From: Ruminococcaceae bacterium UBA945
GTDB taxonomy: Bacteria; Bacillota; Clostridia; Oscillospirales; Acutalibacteraceae
Assembly: GCA_002293315.1 (NCBI GenBank)
Contig: DBCZ01000084.1
Span: 36,312 to 58,771, forward strand
Direction of reading: 5' to 3'
Length of the DNA: 22,460 bases
The notes under the pieces were generated by a model. The model made no database searches. It had not been told where the DNA came from and saw only the letters and a list, made by a program, of their open reading frames with translations. Positions 6,310-13,011 of this stretch are shown here, in pieces. Within the stretch, counting starts at the first letter, position 1. Every line of letters begins with the position of its first letter. The position numbers were made by a program, and so were the translations under genes.

Positions 6310-7983
6310 TTATTTTAAGCCGAGCACGGCAGCGTTGCTTCCTCTGCGCCCGCGAGTCCTTCTGTGCGAAAAAATCAAATCGCTCTCACACATCGAGCAC
6401 ACATTGCCGACATAAATATTTTCGCTCAAGCAGCCGGCGGCAAGCAGGAACTGCCGGTTGCATTCCCATAAATCAATGTGGAATTTCCCGTCGTGTGTGT
6501 CTTCAACGAATTTAGCCGCTTCGGGCAGCTCCATGAAAATCTTGGCCACAGGCTCGTCCACCTCAAAGCATTCCTTGCAAATTGAAGGCCCGATTGCCAC
6601 CTTCAAATCCGCAGCATTGCTGCCGAACTCAGCCTTCATTTTCTTCACCATGGCTTGTGCCATGTTTGCGGCAGTGCCCTTCCAGCCCGCATGAGCCAGC
6701 CCGATGGCACGCTTCTGCTCATCAATAAAATACAGCGGAACGCAATCGGCGCAATAAATTGTGAGCAGCACACCGGGCTCGTTCGTGCAGAGGCCGTCAA
6801 CGCTTTTCATATCATAATCCCGCCAAATGCCGAGACCTCTTTCAGCCGCGCCCACACGCCTGATATTTATGTGATGGTCCTGTGCGCCCGTCACGAAGCT
6901 TTCCTTATCCGCGCCGAGCGCCTCTGCGAAAAGCTCATAATTTCTCGTGACGTTTTCCCGGTTATCTCCGCGGCCAAAGCCCAGGTTCATCGCGGCGAAA
7001 TCATCTTTGCTCACGCCGCCAATGCGCGTGGAGAAAGCATGGATAACCCCGCCAATGCGCTCAAAGGCGGCAAACTTCAGAAGCCCGACGCCGTTCTGCG
7101 CGATTTCAAGGCTCATATTGCCGAGCTTTTCAGGCTTTGCCTCTCTGGGCTTTTCTATAACAGGAACAGGGAAAGTTTTCTGGTTCACAATTATGCCCTC
7201 ATATTTCTCTTTCAAAATCAATCTTCCAATGAACCTATGTCCGCATTTTTTGCACTTAAATTCGGCGCGGAAGCTCTTGTTCTTCGCCTGCCACGGCGAG
7301 AGCCTGTCGCAGGCAGAGCCGCATTTCGGGCAGACAAATTTCATATGCTGACGCTTCACGAGCGGGTGGCGCAGGTTGCTTATATACGATGTTTTGAAGG
7401 TTATGCGGCGGTAGAATTCGTCGTCGCATTTCTGACGGAATTTTTGGATTTCATTTTTATCATAAATGCTTCTGAGGATTTCCAGCGTCAGCTCGCTGTC
7501 GTCAAGTGCCCTGTGCAGCTCCACGCCGCCTATGTCAAGCCCCAGCTGTTCCGCGGCTGTGGAGAGGCCGAGTTGTTCGCCGCCATGCTTCAGTCTCATC
7601 TCGGAATATGCCTGCAAATCGCAGTAATCCGATAAAAACGGCACATGCATATCGCCGCTGAAATAGCGGCAGTTGTCAATGAGCGTGAGTATATCTGACG
7701 TTCCCCATGTCATTATAACATCTTCTGCGGCCCATTTGCGAAATCTTCGCACCACCTGCATAAACGTGCCGCCGTCCTTGAGATATTCATACTTGATGTT
7801 CGTCAGATTTGATATGACGGAATTCATGCGCTTGCCGACCTGCGGCTTAACGAACGAAGAAAACCTGTCGGTAACAATCAGATTCTCATCAACCTTGACT
7901 GCGCCGAACTCGATTATTTCATTGATATATCCTTTTCGTCTCTTGCTGTAGCTGGAATTCCATTCAAGGTCAAGTATTATCAT
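6310..7983 (-). CDS. DEDDh exonuclease - zinc ribbon - YfiH/PgeF fusion
   Basis: One uninterrupted 557-residue frame carries two enzymes. Residues 1-180 form a DEDDh 3'-5' exonuclease domain, with Asp5-Glu7 in the first motif and His157 x4 Asp162 in the last. Residues 215-255 hold a zinc ribbon (CPKC at 218-221 and CKKC at 244-247). From about 291 to the end is a multicopper-oxidase-like YfiH/PgeF domain with GAQDHH at 366-371, CADC at 411-414 and HAGWKG at 431-436, the usual metal and catalytic residues. YfiH proteins act as purine nucleoside phosphorylases and as a peptidoglycan precursor editing factor. The only internal ATG at the joint (residue 290, near 7116) has no ribosome binding site, supporting a true fusion. 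The gene follows typA by 29 nt. Its own Shine-Dalgarno is weak, suggesting coupling. Confidence 0.9.
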   Translation of the reverse strand: MIILDLEWNSSYSKRRKGYINEIIEFGAVKVDENLIVTDRFSSFVKPQVGKRMNSVISNLTNIKYEYLKDGGTFMQVVRRFRKWAAEDVIMTWGTSDILTLIDNCRYFSGDMHVPFLSDYCDLQAYSEMRLKHGGEQLGLSTAAEQLGLDIGGVELHRALDDSELTLEILRSIYDKNEIQKFRQKCDDEFYRRITFKTSYISNLRHPLVKRQHMKFVCPKCGSACDRLSPWQAKNKSFRAEFKCKKCGHRFIGRLILKEKYEGIIVNQKTFPVPVIEKPREAKPEKLGNMSLEIAQNGVGLLKFAAFERIGGVIHAFSTRIGGVSKDDFAAMNLGFGRGDNRENVTRNYELFAEALGADKESFVTGAQDHHINIRRVGAAERGLGIWRDYDMKSVDGLCTNEPGVLLTIYCADCVPLYFIDEQKRAIGLAHAGWKGTAANMAQAMVKKMKAEFGSNAADLKVAIGPSICKECFEVDEPVAKIFMELPEAAKFVEDTHDGKFHIDLWECNRQFLLAAGCLSENIYVGNVCSMCESDLIFSHRRTRGRRGSNAAVLGLK

Positions 7984-8012
7984 AGCTGTTCCACTTCGTC
8001 AGTGATTTCCCT

Positions 8013-9848
8013 TTAGGTAGCCGCCTTCTTTTTCCGGCTCGCTTCTCTGGCACGGTCATTTTTATCCAAAAGCCTCTTTCTCATGCGAATGCTCTTGGGT
8101 GTAATCTCCACAAGCTCATCGTCTGCGATGAATTCAAGGCTCTGCTCCAGGCTCAGAACAGAATGAGGCGTGAGCTTCAAGGCTTCGTCTGCGCCTGAAG
8201 AGCGCGTATTCGTGGCATGCTTCTTCTTGCAGACGTTCACGGTCATATCCTCGGCCTTCGGGTTTGCGCCGATAATCATGCCCTCGTAGACCTCTACACC
8301 CGGCCCGATGAAAAGCCTGCCTCTGTCCTGAGCGTAGAAAAGCCCGTATGCCGTCGAGGTGCCGTTCTCGTGCGCGATAAGTGAGCCCTGCTGCCGGTGC
8401 GGAATATCTCCCTTATACGGTTCATATCCCTCGAAGACATGGTTCATTATGCCGTTGCCGTTGGTGTCTGTGAGGAACTCGGAGCGATAACCCATTATGC
8501 CTCTGGCGGGGATTTTAAACTCCATGTGCGTTGTGCCGGATTCCCTTGTGCCCATGTTCACAAGCTCGGCCTTGCGCGAACCCAGTTTTTCCATGACAGC
8601 CCCGACATAACCGTCAGGCACCTCAATCATCAGAAGCTCAATCGGCTCGTGCCTCGCGCCGCCCTTTTCCTTATATATAACCGTCGGCGGTGAGACTTGA
8701 AATTCATATCCCTCGCGTCTCATCTGCTCAATCAGAATTGAAAGATGCAGCTCGCCGCGTCCTGAGACTTTCAGCGCGTCGGTGGTGTCGGTGTCTTCAA
8801 CCCTCATTGCAACGTTCGTTTCCACCTCTTTATAAAGGCGGTCACGGATATTCCTCGACGTGACGAACTTGCCCTCGCGCCCCGCAAACGGGGAGTTGTT
8901 CACGATGAAATTCATGCTCACAGTCGGCTCGTCTATCTTCACAAACGGCAGTGGGTCGGGATTCCCCGCTTCGCACGCCGTTTCACCTATGTTCAAATCC
9001 GCAATGCCGGAGACGCAGATGATGTCGCCGATGGAGGCAGTCTCCGCCTCGACGCGCTTCAAGCCTTCAAACTGATAGAGCTTCACAACCCTCGCGTTCC
9101 TTGTGTGCTCGTCCTCGCCGGAGCAGATGGTGACCGTCTCGTTAACATGTATCATGCCGCGCTCAACTCTGCCTATGCCGATTCGCCCGACGTATTCGTC
9201 ATAGTCTATGTTGGAGAACAGCACCTGCAAGCTGCCGTCGGGGTCTCCCTCGGGTGCCGGCACCTCGTTTATTATCATCTCAAAGACGGGAATCATGTTC
9301 TCACCGGGCGCATTCGGGTCAAGCGTTGCGTAACCGTCACGCCCCGATGCATAGACGACGGGGAAATCGAGCTGCTCGTCATTGGCGCCCAGCTCGATGA
9401 ACAGATCCAGAACCTCGTCCACAACCTCGGCGAGCCGCGCGCCGGGCCTGTCTATCTTGTTGACGCAGACGACCGGCTTCTTTCCCAGAGCCAGCGCTTT
9501 TTTGAGGACGAACCTCGTCTGGGGCATACAACCCTCAAACGCATCGACGAGCAGCAAAACGCCGTCCACCATCATGAGGATGCGCTCCACCTCGCCGCCG
9601 AAATCCGCGTGACCCGGGGTGTCAACGATATTTATCTTTGTGCCTTCATATTTAACTGCGGTGTTCTTTGAAAGAATAGTTATGCCGCGCTCACGCTCAA
9701 TGTCGCCGTTATCCATAACGCGCTCGGCCACTGCCTCATTTTCACGAAAAACGCCGCTCTGCTTCAAAAGCTGGTCAACAAGCGTCGTTTTGCCGTGGTC
9801 AACATGCGCGATAATCGCCACATTTCTTATATCTTCACGAGTGCTCAT
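8013..9848 (-). CDS. typA: Ribosome-associated translational GTPase TypA/BipA
   Basis: The 611-residue protein matches full-length TypA/BipA, an EF-G-like GTPase that binds the 70S ribosome and supports growth under stress and ribosome assembly. The G1 motif AHVDHGKTTL is at 14-23, G2/G3 follow with RERGITI and DTPGHADFGGEV, and NKIDRPGAR supplies the G4 motif. The later domains include the characteristic RGELHLSILIEQMRREG and the C-terminal domain with GRGIMGYRSEF-like residues (PARGIMGYRSEFL) and the basic tail RKKKAAT. An AAGGAA site precedes the ATG. It is the first gene of a four-gene minus-strand operon, and its promoter overlaps head-to-head with that of the TetR module. Confidence 0.97.
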   Translation of the reverse strand: MSTREDIRNVAIIAHVDHGKTTLVDQLLKQSGVFRENEAVAERVMDNGDIERERGITILSKNTAVKYEGTKINIVDTPGHADFGGEVERILMMVDGVLLLVDAFEGCMPQTRFVLKKALALGKKPVVCVNKIDRPGARLAEVVDEVLDLFIELGANDEQLDFPVVYASGRDGYATLDPNAPGENMIPVFEMIINEVPAPEGDPDGSLQVLFSNIDYDEYVGRIGIGRVERGMIHVNETVTICSGEDEHTRNARVVKLYQFEGLKRVEAETASIGDIICVSGIADLNIGETACEAGNPDPLPFVKIDEPTVSMNFIVNNSPFAGREGKFVTSRNIRDRLYKEVETNVAMRVEDTDTTDALKVSGRGELHLSILIEQMRREGYEFQVSPPTVIYKEKGGARHEPIELLMIEVPDGYVGAVMEKLGSRKAELVNMGTRESGTTHMEFKIPARGIMGYRSEFLTDTNGNGIMNHVFEGYEPYKGDIPHRQQGSLIAHENGTSTAYGLFYAQDRGRLFIGPGVEVYEGMIIGANPKAEDMTVNVCKKKHATNTRSSGADEALKLTPHSVLSLEQSLEFIADDELVEITPKSIRMRKRLLDKNDRAREASRKKKAAT

Positions 9849-9887
9849 TTATTTCCTTCCAATCATATCAAGTAAAATCCACGAAAA

Positions 9888-9917
9888 AGTATACCATAAA
9901 AAAGCAAGACTTGACAA
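9888..9917 (-). promoter_or_regulatory. typA promoter
   Basis: TTGTCA (complement of 9912-9917) and TATACT (complement of 9888-9893) are 18 nt apart, and the -10 is extended by TGG. Its -35 box occupies the same base pairs as the -35 box of the divergent plus-strand promoter (9911-9916). Confidence 0.65.
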
Positions 9918-9939
9918 GCTAACATTCATTAGCTATAAT
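9911..9939 (+). promoter_or_regulatory. Consensus promoter of the TetR module
   Basis: TTGACA at 9911-9916 and TATAAT at 9934-9939 are separated by exactly 17 nt, a perfect housekeeping (sigma-A) consensus. The spacer is almost entirely occupied by the first 18-bp operator, so bound repressor would block polymerase. Transcription would begin near 9946. Confidence 0.9.
9917..9934. promoter_or_regulatory. Operator 1 (probable TetR-family binding site)
   Basis: AGCTAACATTCATTAGCT has 6-bp palindromic half-sites AGCTAA/TTAGCT around a 6-nt centre. It fills the -35/-10 spacer of the module promoter and touches the typA -35 box. The same 18-mer recurs in reverse complement at 9949-9966. Confidence 0.75.
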
Positions 9940-9948
9940 GAATGAAAA

Positions 9949-9966
9949 AGCTAATGAATGTTAGCT
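9949..9966. promoter_or_regulatory. Operator 2 (probable TetR-family binding site)
   Basis: AGCTAATGAATGTTAGCT is the exact reverse complement of operator 1. It lies in the predicted 5' untranslated region just before the AAGGAGG ribosome binding site. The two operators are 32 bp centre to centre, about three helical turns, so two repressor dimers could bind the same face. As RNA, the two copies could also pair into a long hairpin if transcription began further upstream. Confidence 0.75.
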
Positions 9967-9981
9967 AAGGAGGAACTTAAA

Positions 9982-10380
9982 ATGGTAAACTTGTTTTTTG
10001 GCGATTTGTGGTCTATACTTTCTTCAATCACACTGCTCATAATTCTAATCTTTACAACGCTTTCAATTATCAACAATAGAAAGATTGAATTATGGGGCAG
10101 GAGGACACTCGTACTGACAATAATCGGGCTGGTACTGTGCTGCTTCGCAGTTATGCGAGACGATTATGTCACGGCACTTCAGGGTGGAGAAGGTTTCTTT
10201 GCACTGGATTCCTTGCAGGTGAATTTATCCTATGCAGGAGGTGCAATCAATCTGATTGCAGGAATATCATCTGTTTTTGTGAAGAATCAGAAATACCGTA
10301 AAATTATGTTCTTTGTTCTGAGCGCAAGCATTATCTTCAAGATACTGATCATTGAAATTTCAAGAATTGCTTTGTTGTAG
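9982..10380 (+). CDS. Small four-helix membrane protein of unknown function
   Basis: The 132-residue protein has four predicted membrane segments, at about residues 10-30, 42-58, 82-100 and 107-128, joined by short loops. The loop after helix 1 is basic (NNRKIELWGRR). No family motif is recognised. The ATG at 9982 has AAGGAGG 8 nt upstream; an in-frame ATG at 9958 lies inside operator 2 and upstream of that site, so it is rejected. The gene is 9 nt before the TetR gene and under the twin-operator promoter, so it is the probable regulated target of that repressor. Base composition is clearly more AT-rich than the flanking operons, which hints at recent transfer. A role in toxin or drug response is possible but not shown. 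Confidence 0.85.
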   Translation: MVNLFFGDLWSILSSITLLIILIFTTLSIINNRKIELWGRRTLVLTIIGLVLCCFAVMRDDYVTALQGGEGFFALDSLQVNLSYAGGAINLIAGISSVFVKNQKYRKIMFFVLSASIIFKILIIEISRIALL

Positions 10381-10389
10381 GGGTAAAAT

Positions 10390-11031
10390 ATGGGAAAGCC
10401 GGATACCAAGCAGAAGATAATCAGTGAAGCACTGAAGCTTTTTTCTCAAAAAGGCTACGATGGTGTCACGGTGGCGGACATAGCCGCTGCCGTTGGGATT
10501 AAAGCGGCTTCGCTTTATAAGCATTATAAAGGAAAAGGAGACATTTTCAGTGCTGTTTTTGAGGAAATGAAAATGCGTTATGCTAAACAGGCTGAGTCAA
10601 TGCAAATGCACGGGAGTGATGCCGCCCAAGATGAAGCTGTTTTTTCGGGAATTTCCGAGGCTGAACTGATTGGACGTGGCAAGCTGCTGTTCAACTATTT
10701 CCTGCATGATGAATATGCAATCAGATTCAGAAAAATGCTTACGATTGAGCAATACAAAAATCCTGAGTCTGCAACGCTGTATGCGGGGCAATATATCGAT
10801 GAACCGCTTTCCTACCAAGGTATGCTGTTTGAGCTGTTGACAAAGAGCGGCGGTCTTCTTCCGGAGAATGCACAAATTATGGCATTACAATTTTACGCAC
10901 CATTATTTCTGATGTTACTGCTTTGCGATTGCCAACCCGAAAGAGAAGAGGAAGCAATAAGCATGGTTGAAGAGCATATAAAGCAGTTTTGCAGAATATA
11001 CAAAAATGATGAGATGAAAAACCGGCGATAG
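10390..11031 (+). CDS. TetR/AcrR-family transcriptional regulator
   Basis: The 213-residue protein has the canonical TetR N-terminal DNA-binding domain at about 8-54: ALKLFSQKGYDGVTVADIA, then GIKAASLYKHYKGKGDIF with the recognition helix. The rest is an all-helical ligand and dimerisation domain without recognisable ligand signature. It sits directly behind the small membrane protein gene, and both are probably repressed by it through the paired palindromes at 9917-9934 and 9949-9966. The ribosome binding site is modest (AGGGG 5 nt before the ATG). The stop codon lies within the loop of the downstream terminator. The inducing ligand is unknown. Confidence 0.93.
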   Translation: MGKPDTKQKIISEALKLFSQKGYDGVTVADIAAAVGIKAASLYKHYKGKGDIFSAVFEEMKMRYAKQAESMQMHGSDAAQDEAVFSGISEAELIGRGKLLFNYFLHDEYAIRFRKMLTIEQYKNPESATLYAGQYIDEPLSYQGMLFELLTKSGGLLPENAQIMALQFYAPLFLMLLLCDCQPEREEEAISMVEEHIKQFCRIYKNDEMKNRR

Positions 11032-11048
11032 TAACCGTCGGTTTTTTT
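11017..11048 (+). terminator. Terminator of the TetR module
   Basis: AAAAACCGGCG (11017-11027) pairs with CGTCGGTTTTT (11036-11046) with one G-U pair, followed by more T residues. The TetR stop codon (11029-11031) lies in the loop. Confidence 0.85.
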
Positions 11049-11067
11049 GCATAGATTATTATTGTCT

Positions 11068-11096
11068 TGAAAGGATTTGCTTTTTTGAATCGTATT
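11068..11096 (+). promoter_or_regulatory. Possible ECF-type promoter of the secreted protein/sigma module
   Basis: TGAAAG (11068-11073) followed after 17 nt by CGTATT (11091-11096) resembles promoters read by ECF sigma factors (a TGAAAC-like -35 and a CGT-containing -10). The location, 36 nt before the first start codon, would fit autoregulation by the sigma factor encoded two genes on. A poor housekeeping reading (TTGAAA) is also possible. Confidence 0.35.
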
Positions 11097-11132
11097 AGCT
11101 GTGTAACCAACAAAAAAGAAGGAGAGAAAGAC

Positions 11133-11495
11133 ATGAAGAAAGTTTTGGCAATTATCGCAATGATGGTTCTTATCGTTGCAACGGCGGTATCGCCGGCATC
11201 GGCGGCAAGACATGGCGGAGGAAGAGGCAGACGCCCTGCCCCAAGAGTATCGCCGGTAATTGAATGCCCTGTTCTGGAATGCCCGGTGGGCGGATATGAA
11301 AACTGCCCGATCGAAGGCGAATGCCCGTTCCCGGATTGCACAGAAGTGGGCCCGCACGAGCATGACGGCGTTTATTACTGTGACAATTACGAGGAGATGG
11401 GGTATAATAGAGGTAATTGGCCGGGTAGAGGCGGAATGCCTAATTGGGGACATCAAGGCGGAAGGAATGGCGGACCCGGAAGAGGACGCCGTTAA
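11133..11495 (+). CDS. Small secreted Gly/Arg-rich, Cys-containing protein
   Basis: This 120-residue protein begins with a clear Sec signal peptide (MKKVLAIIAMMVLIVATAV, cleavage after ASA near residue 24). The mature part has three segments: a basic Gly/Arg stretch (RHGGGRGRRPAPR), a central block with six spaced cysteines in ECP, NCP, GECP and PDC contexts followed by HEHDGVYYC, and a Gly/Arg/Asn-rich tail ending GGPGRGRR. GAAGGAG lies 8 nt before the ATG; the longer in-frame start at 11067 lacks a site. It lies 11 nt before the ECF sigma gene and so shares its transcript. The tail resembles the end of the anti-sigma protein. It could be a ligand, cell-surface component or target of the sigma system; no function is known. 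Confidence 0.8.
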   Translation: MKKVLAIIAMMVLIVATAVSPASAARHGGGRGRRPAPRVSPVIECPVLECPVGGYENCPIEGECPFPDCTEVGPHEHDGVYYCDNYEEMGYNRGNWPGRGGMPNWGHQGGRNGGPGRGRR

Positions 11496-11506
11496 GGACA
11501 GGAATT

Positions 11507-11989
11507 ATGAGAAGCGAGCAGGAAGCGCAGCTTGCGATAGAGAAGCATTCTGATATGATTCGCAAGGTTTGCTTTATGCACCTGAAAAACTATCATGACA
11601 CAGAGGACATATTTCAGGAGATTTTCCTGAAGTATGTCCTGCATGATGTTGTCTTCGATAATGATACTCATGAAAAAGCATGGCTTCTTCGGGTTGCGAT
11701 AAATTCATGCAAGGATAATCTCAAAAGCTTTTTCAGGAAAAAGGTTTCCTCCATTGAAGAACTGACAGTAGAGCCTTCATATATTGACGAAAGCAACAGA
11801 GAAGTCTTTGACGCGGTGCTCATGCTGCCGCCGAACTATAAAAATGTGATTTACCTGTTCTATTACGAGGGATATTCAGCCGTTGAAATCGCGGCGATTC
11901 TGCATAAGAAAGAAAACACGATTTACACCTGGCTCTCGCGGGCACGTGAGCAGCTGAAATCTGCCTTAGGGGGTGAACTCTTTGAATAA
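11507..11989 (+). CDS. ECF-type RNA polymerase sigma factor
   Basis: The 161-residue protein has the two-domain ECF layout. Region 2 lies at about 8-70 (HSDMIRKVCFMHLKNYHDTEDIFQ and AWLLRVAINSCKD), and region 4 at about 105-155 (LPPNYKNVIYLFYYEGYSAVEIA, then KKENTIYTWLSRAREQLK, the -35 recognition helix). It should direct polymerase to a small regulon. The ATG at 11507 has AAGGA 8 nt upstream. The 3' end overlaps the start of the anti-sigma gene, so the pair is translationally coupled, the usual arrangement for a sigma factor held inactive by a membrane partner. Confidence 0.93.
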   Translation: MRSEQEAQLAIEKHSDMIRKVCFMHLKNYHDTEDIFQEIFLKYVLHDVVFDNDTHEKAWLLRVAINSCKDNLKSFFRKKVSSIEELTVEPSYIDESNREVFDAVLMLPPNYKNVIYLFYYEGYSAVEIAAILHKKENTIYTWLSRAREQLKSALGGELFE

Positions 11990-12944
11990 CAGGATACAAA
12001 ATGCCTTTGACGGAATTAATGCAGAGGAAAAACTGAAGCAAAGCACAAGCAGTTTTCTGCACAGCAAGGTATATGCAAAGAAAAGAGCAGGGTTCGCCCG
12101 TTATGCGGCGGCTTTTGCGGCGGTTGCAATTCTTTTCGCCGCCGGGTTCGCGGGATATAATACTTATTATTCTGAAGCCGGAGTCGTCGATATAGATGTG
12201 AATCCCAGCATAGCAATGGGTTTTAACGATTTCGGCCGTGTCATTTCCACACATGCCTATAATGATGAAGGAAGCGCCGTTTTGGAAAATGTTGACATAC
12301 GCCACAAAAGCTATACAGAGGCGCTGGAAATCCTCATAGCGGAGATGACGGAGGCGGGATATGTCAAGGACCGAGGAATGGTTACGGCGACTTTACAGAC
12401 GCAAAACAGCCAAAGCGAGCCTGAAATGCTGAACGCGATGAAAACATGTATAGATGCCGCATTGCCGCAGGAAAACAGCGAAGCGATTGAAAAAGAAGTC
12501 TACGCGGTTGATTCTGCCACAAAAGAAGAGGCCCTGGAGGAGAACCTGACCCCGGCCAAATATATAGCGATAGTAGAATTGCAGGAGGTTGACCCGACCG
12601 CAACCTTTGAAACCTGCCGGAACAGCTCAATCGGTGAGATTAAAGGGCAGATGCATAAAAAAATGAACGGTAAAGGCAAGGGAAAGAACAGCTCAGATAC
12701 TGTCTCCGAACCTGCTGAAAGCGAAAAGGAAACAGAAGAAGCGCCAAGCGCAACGTCTGAAGTCAGCTCAAGCGAAACGGAATCGCGCAAAGGCAGCGGA
12801 ATGGGCGATGGAAGTGGCGGCATGGGGAACGGAAACGGCGCCGGCAACGGCAACGGAATGGGGAACGGAAAGGGCGCCGGAAACGGAAAAGGAATGGGAA
12901 ATGGAGGAAAAGGAAAGCACGGAGGCCGTGGAAACCGCAATTAA
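11982..12944 (+). CDS. RsgI-like membrane anti-sigma factor with Gly/Asn-repeat tail
   Basis: A TTG start at 11982 is chosen because AGGGGGTG lies 6 nt upstream; the in-frame GTG at 11973 has no spaced site. The product is about 320 residues. A short cytoplasmic segment (about 1-38) is followed by one membrane helix (about 40-60). Next comes an extracytoplasmic domain resembling the conserved middle domain of RsgI anti-sigma-I factors: VVDIDVNPSIAM, then NDFGRVISTHAYNDEGSAVL and EALEILIAEMTEAGYV. A Ser/Glu-rich linker (about 230-270) leads to a Gly/Asn/Lys tail with 12-residue tandem repeats. It overlaps the sigma gene by 8 nt and should hold that sigma at the membrane until an outside signal arrives. 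RsgI proteins often end in carbohydrate-binding domains; here a glycine-rich tail stands in that place. The sensed signal is unknown. Confidence 0.85.
   Translation: MNNRIQNAFDGINAEEKLKQSTSSFLHSKVYAKKRAGFARYAAAFAAVAILFAAGFAGYNTYYSEAGVVDIDVNPSIAMGFNDFGRVISTHAYNDEGSAVLENVDIRHKSYTEALEILIAEMTEAGYVKDRGMVTATLQTQNSQSEPEMLNAMKTCIDAALPQENSEAIEKEVYAVDSATKEEALEENLTPAKYIAIVELQEVDPTATFETCRNSSIGEIKGQMHKKMNGKGKGKNSSDTVSEPAESEKETEEAPSATSEVSSSETESRKGSGMGDGSGGMGNGNGAGNGNGMGNGKGAGNGKGMGNGGKGKHGGRGNRN
12819..12917 (+). repeat. 36-bp in-frame tandem repeat encoding the Gly/Asn tail
   Basis: Units at 12819-12854 and 12855-12890 encode GMGNGNGAGNGN and GMGNGKGAGNGK. A third, partial unit follows to about 12917 (GMGNGGKGK). 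The copies differ mainly at third codon positions and N/K switches. Confidence 0.85.
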
Positions 12945-12963
12945 ATACTGATAGAATAAAGAA

Positions 12964-12994
12964 AACCCATCACATACGAAGCTTGTGATGGGTT
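12964..12994. terminator. Bidirectional terminator after the sigma module
   Basis: AACCCATCACA (12964-12974) pairs perfectly with TGTGATGGGTT (12984-12994) across a 9-nt loop. T-rich sequence follows on plus (AATTCTTTTC) and on minus (TTCTTTATTC), so it can end both the anti-sigma transcript and the converging HdeD-like transcript. Confidence 0.85.
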
Positions 12995-13011
12995 AATTCT
13001 TTTCAGATAGC

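Noticed and set aside
6655..7635. 326-codon plus-strand open frame opposite the exonuclease-PgeF fusion
   Set aside because: It is antisense to a gene with intact catalytic motifs in two domains; the composition is that of a mirrored frame and there is no start signal.
12819..12917. CRISPR-like repeat array
   Set aside because: The repeats are adjacent without spacers, in frame, and encode a Gly/Asn protein tail.
12500..12940. Proline/phenylalanine-rich minus-strand frame opposite the anti-sigma tail
   Set aside because: It arises from the reverse complement of Gly/Asn codons in the tandem repeat and has no start signal.
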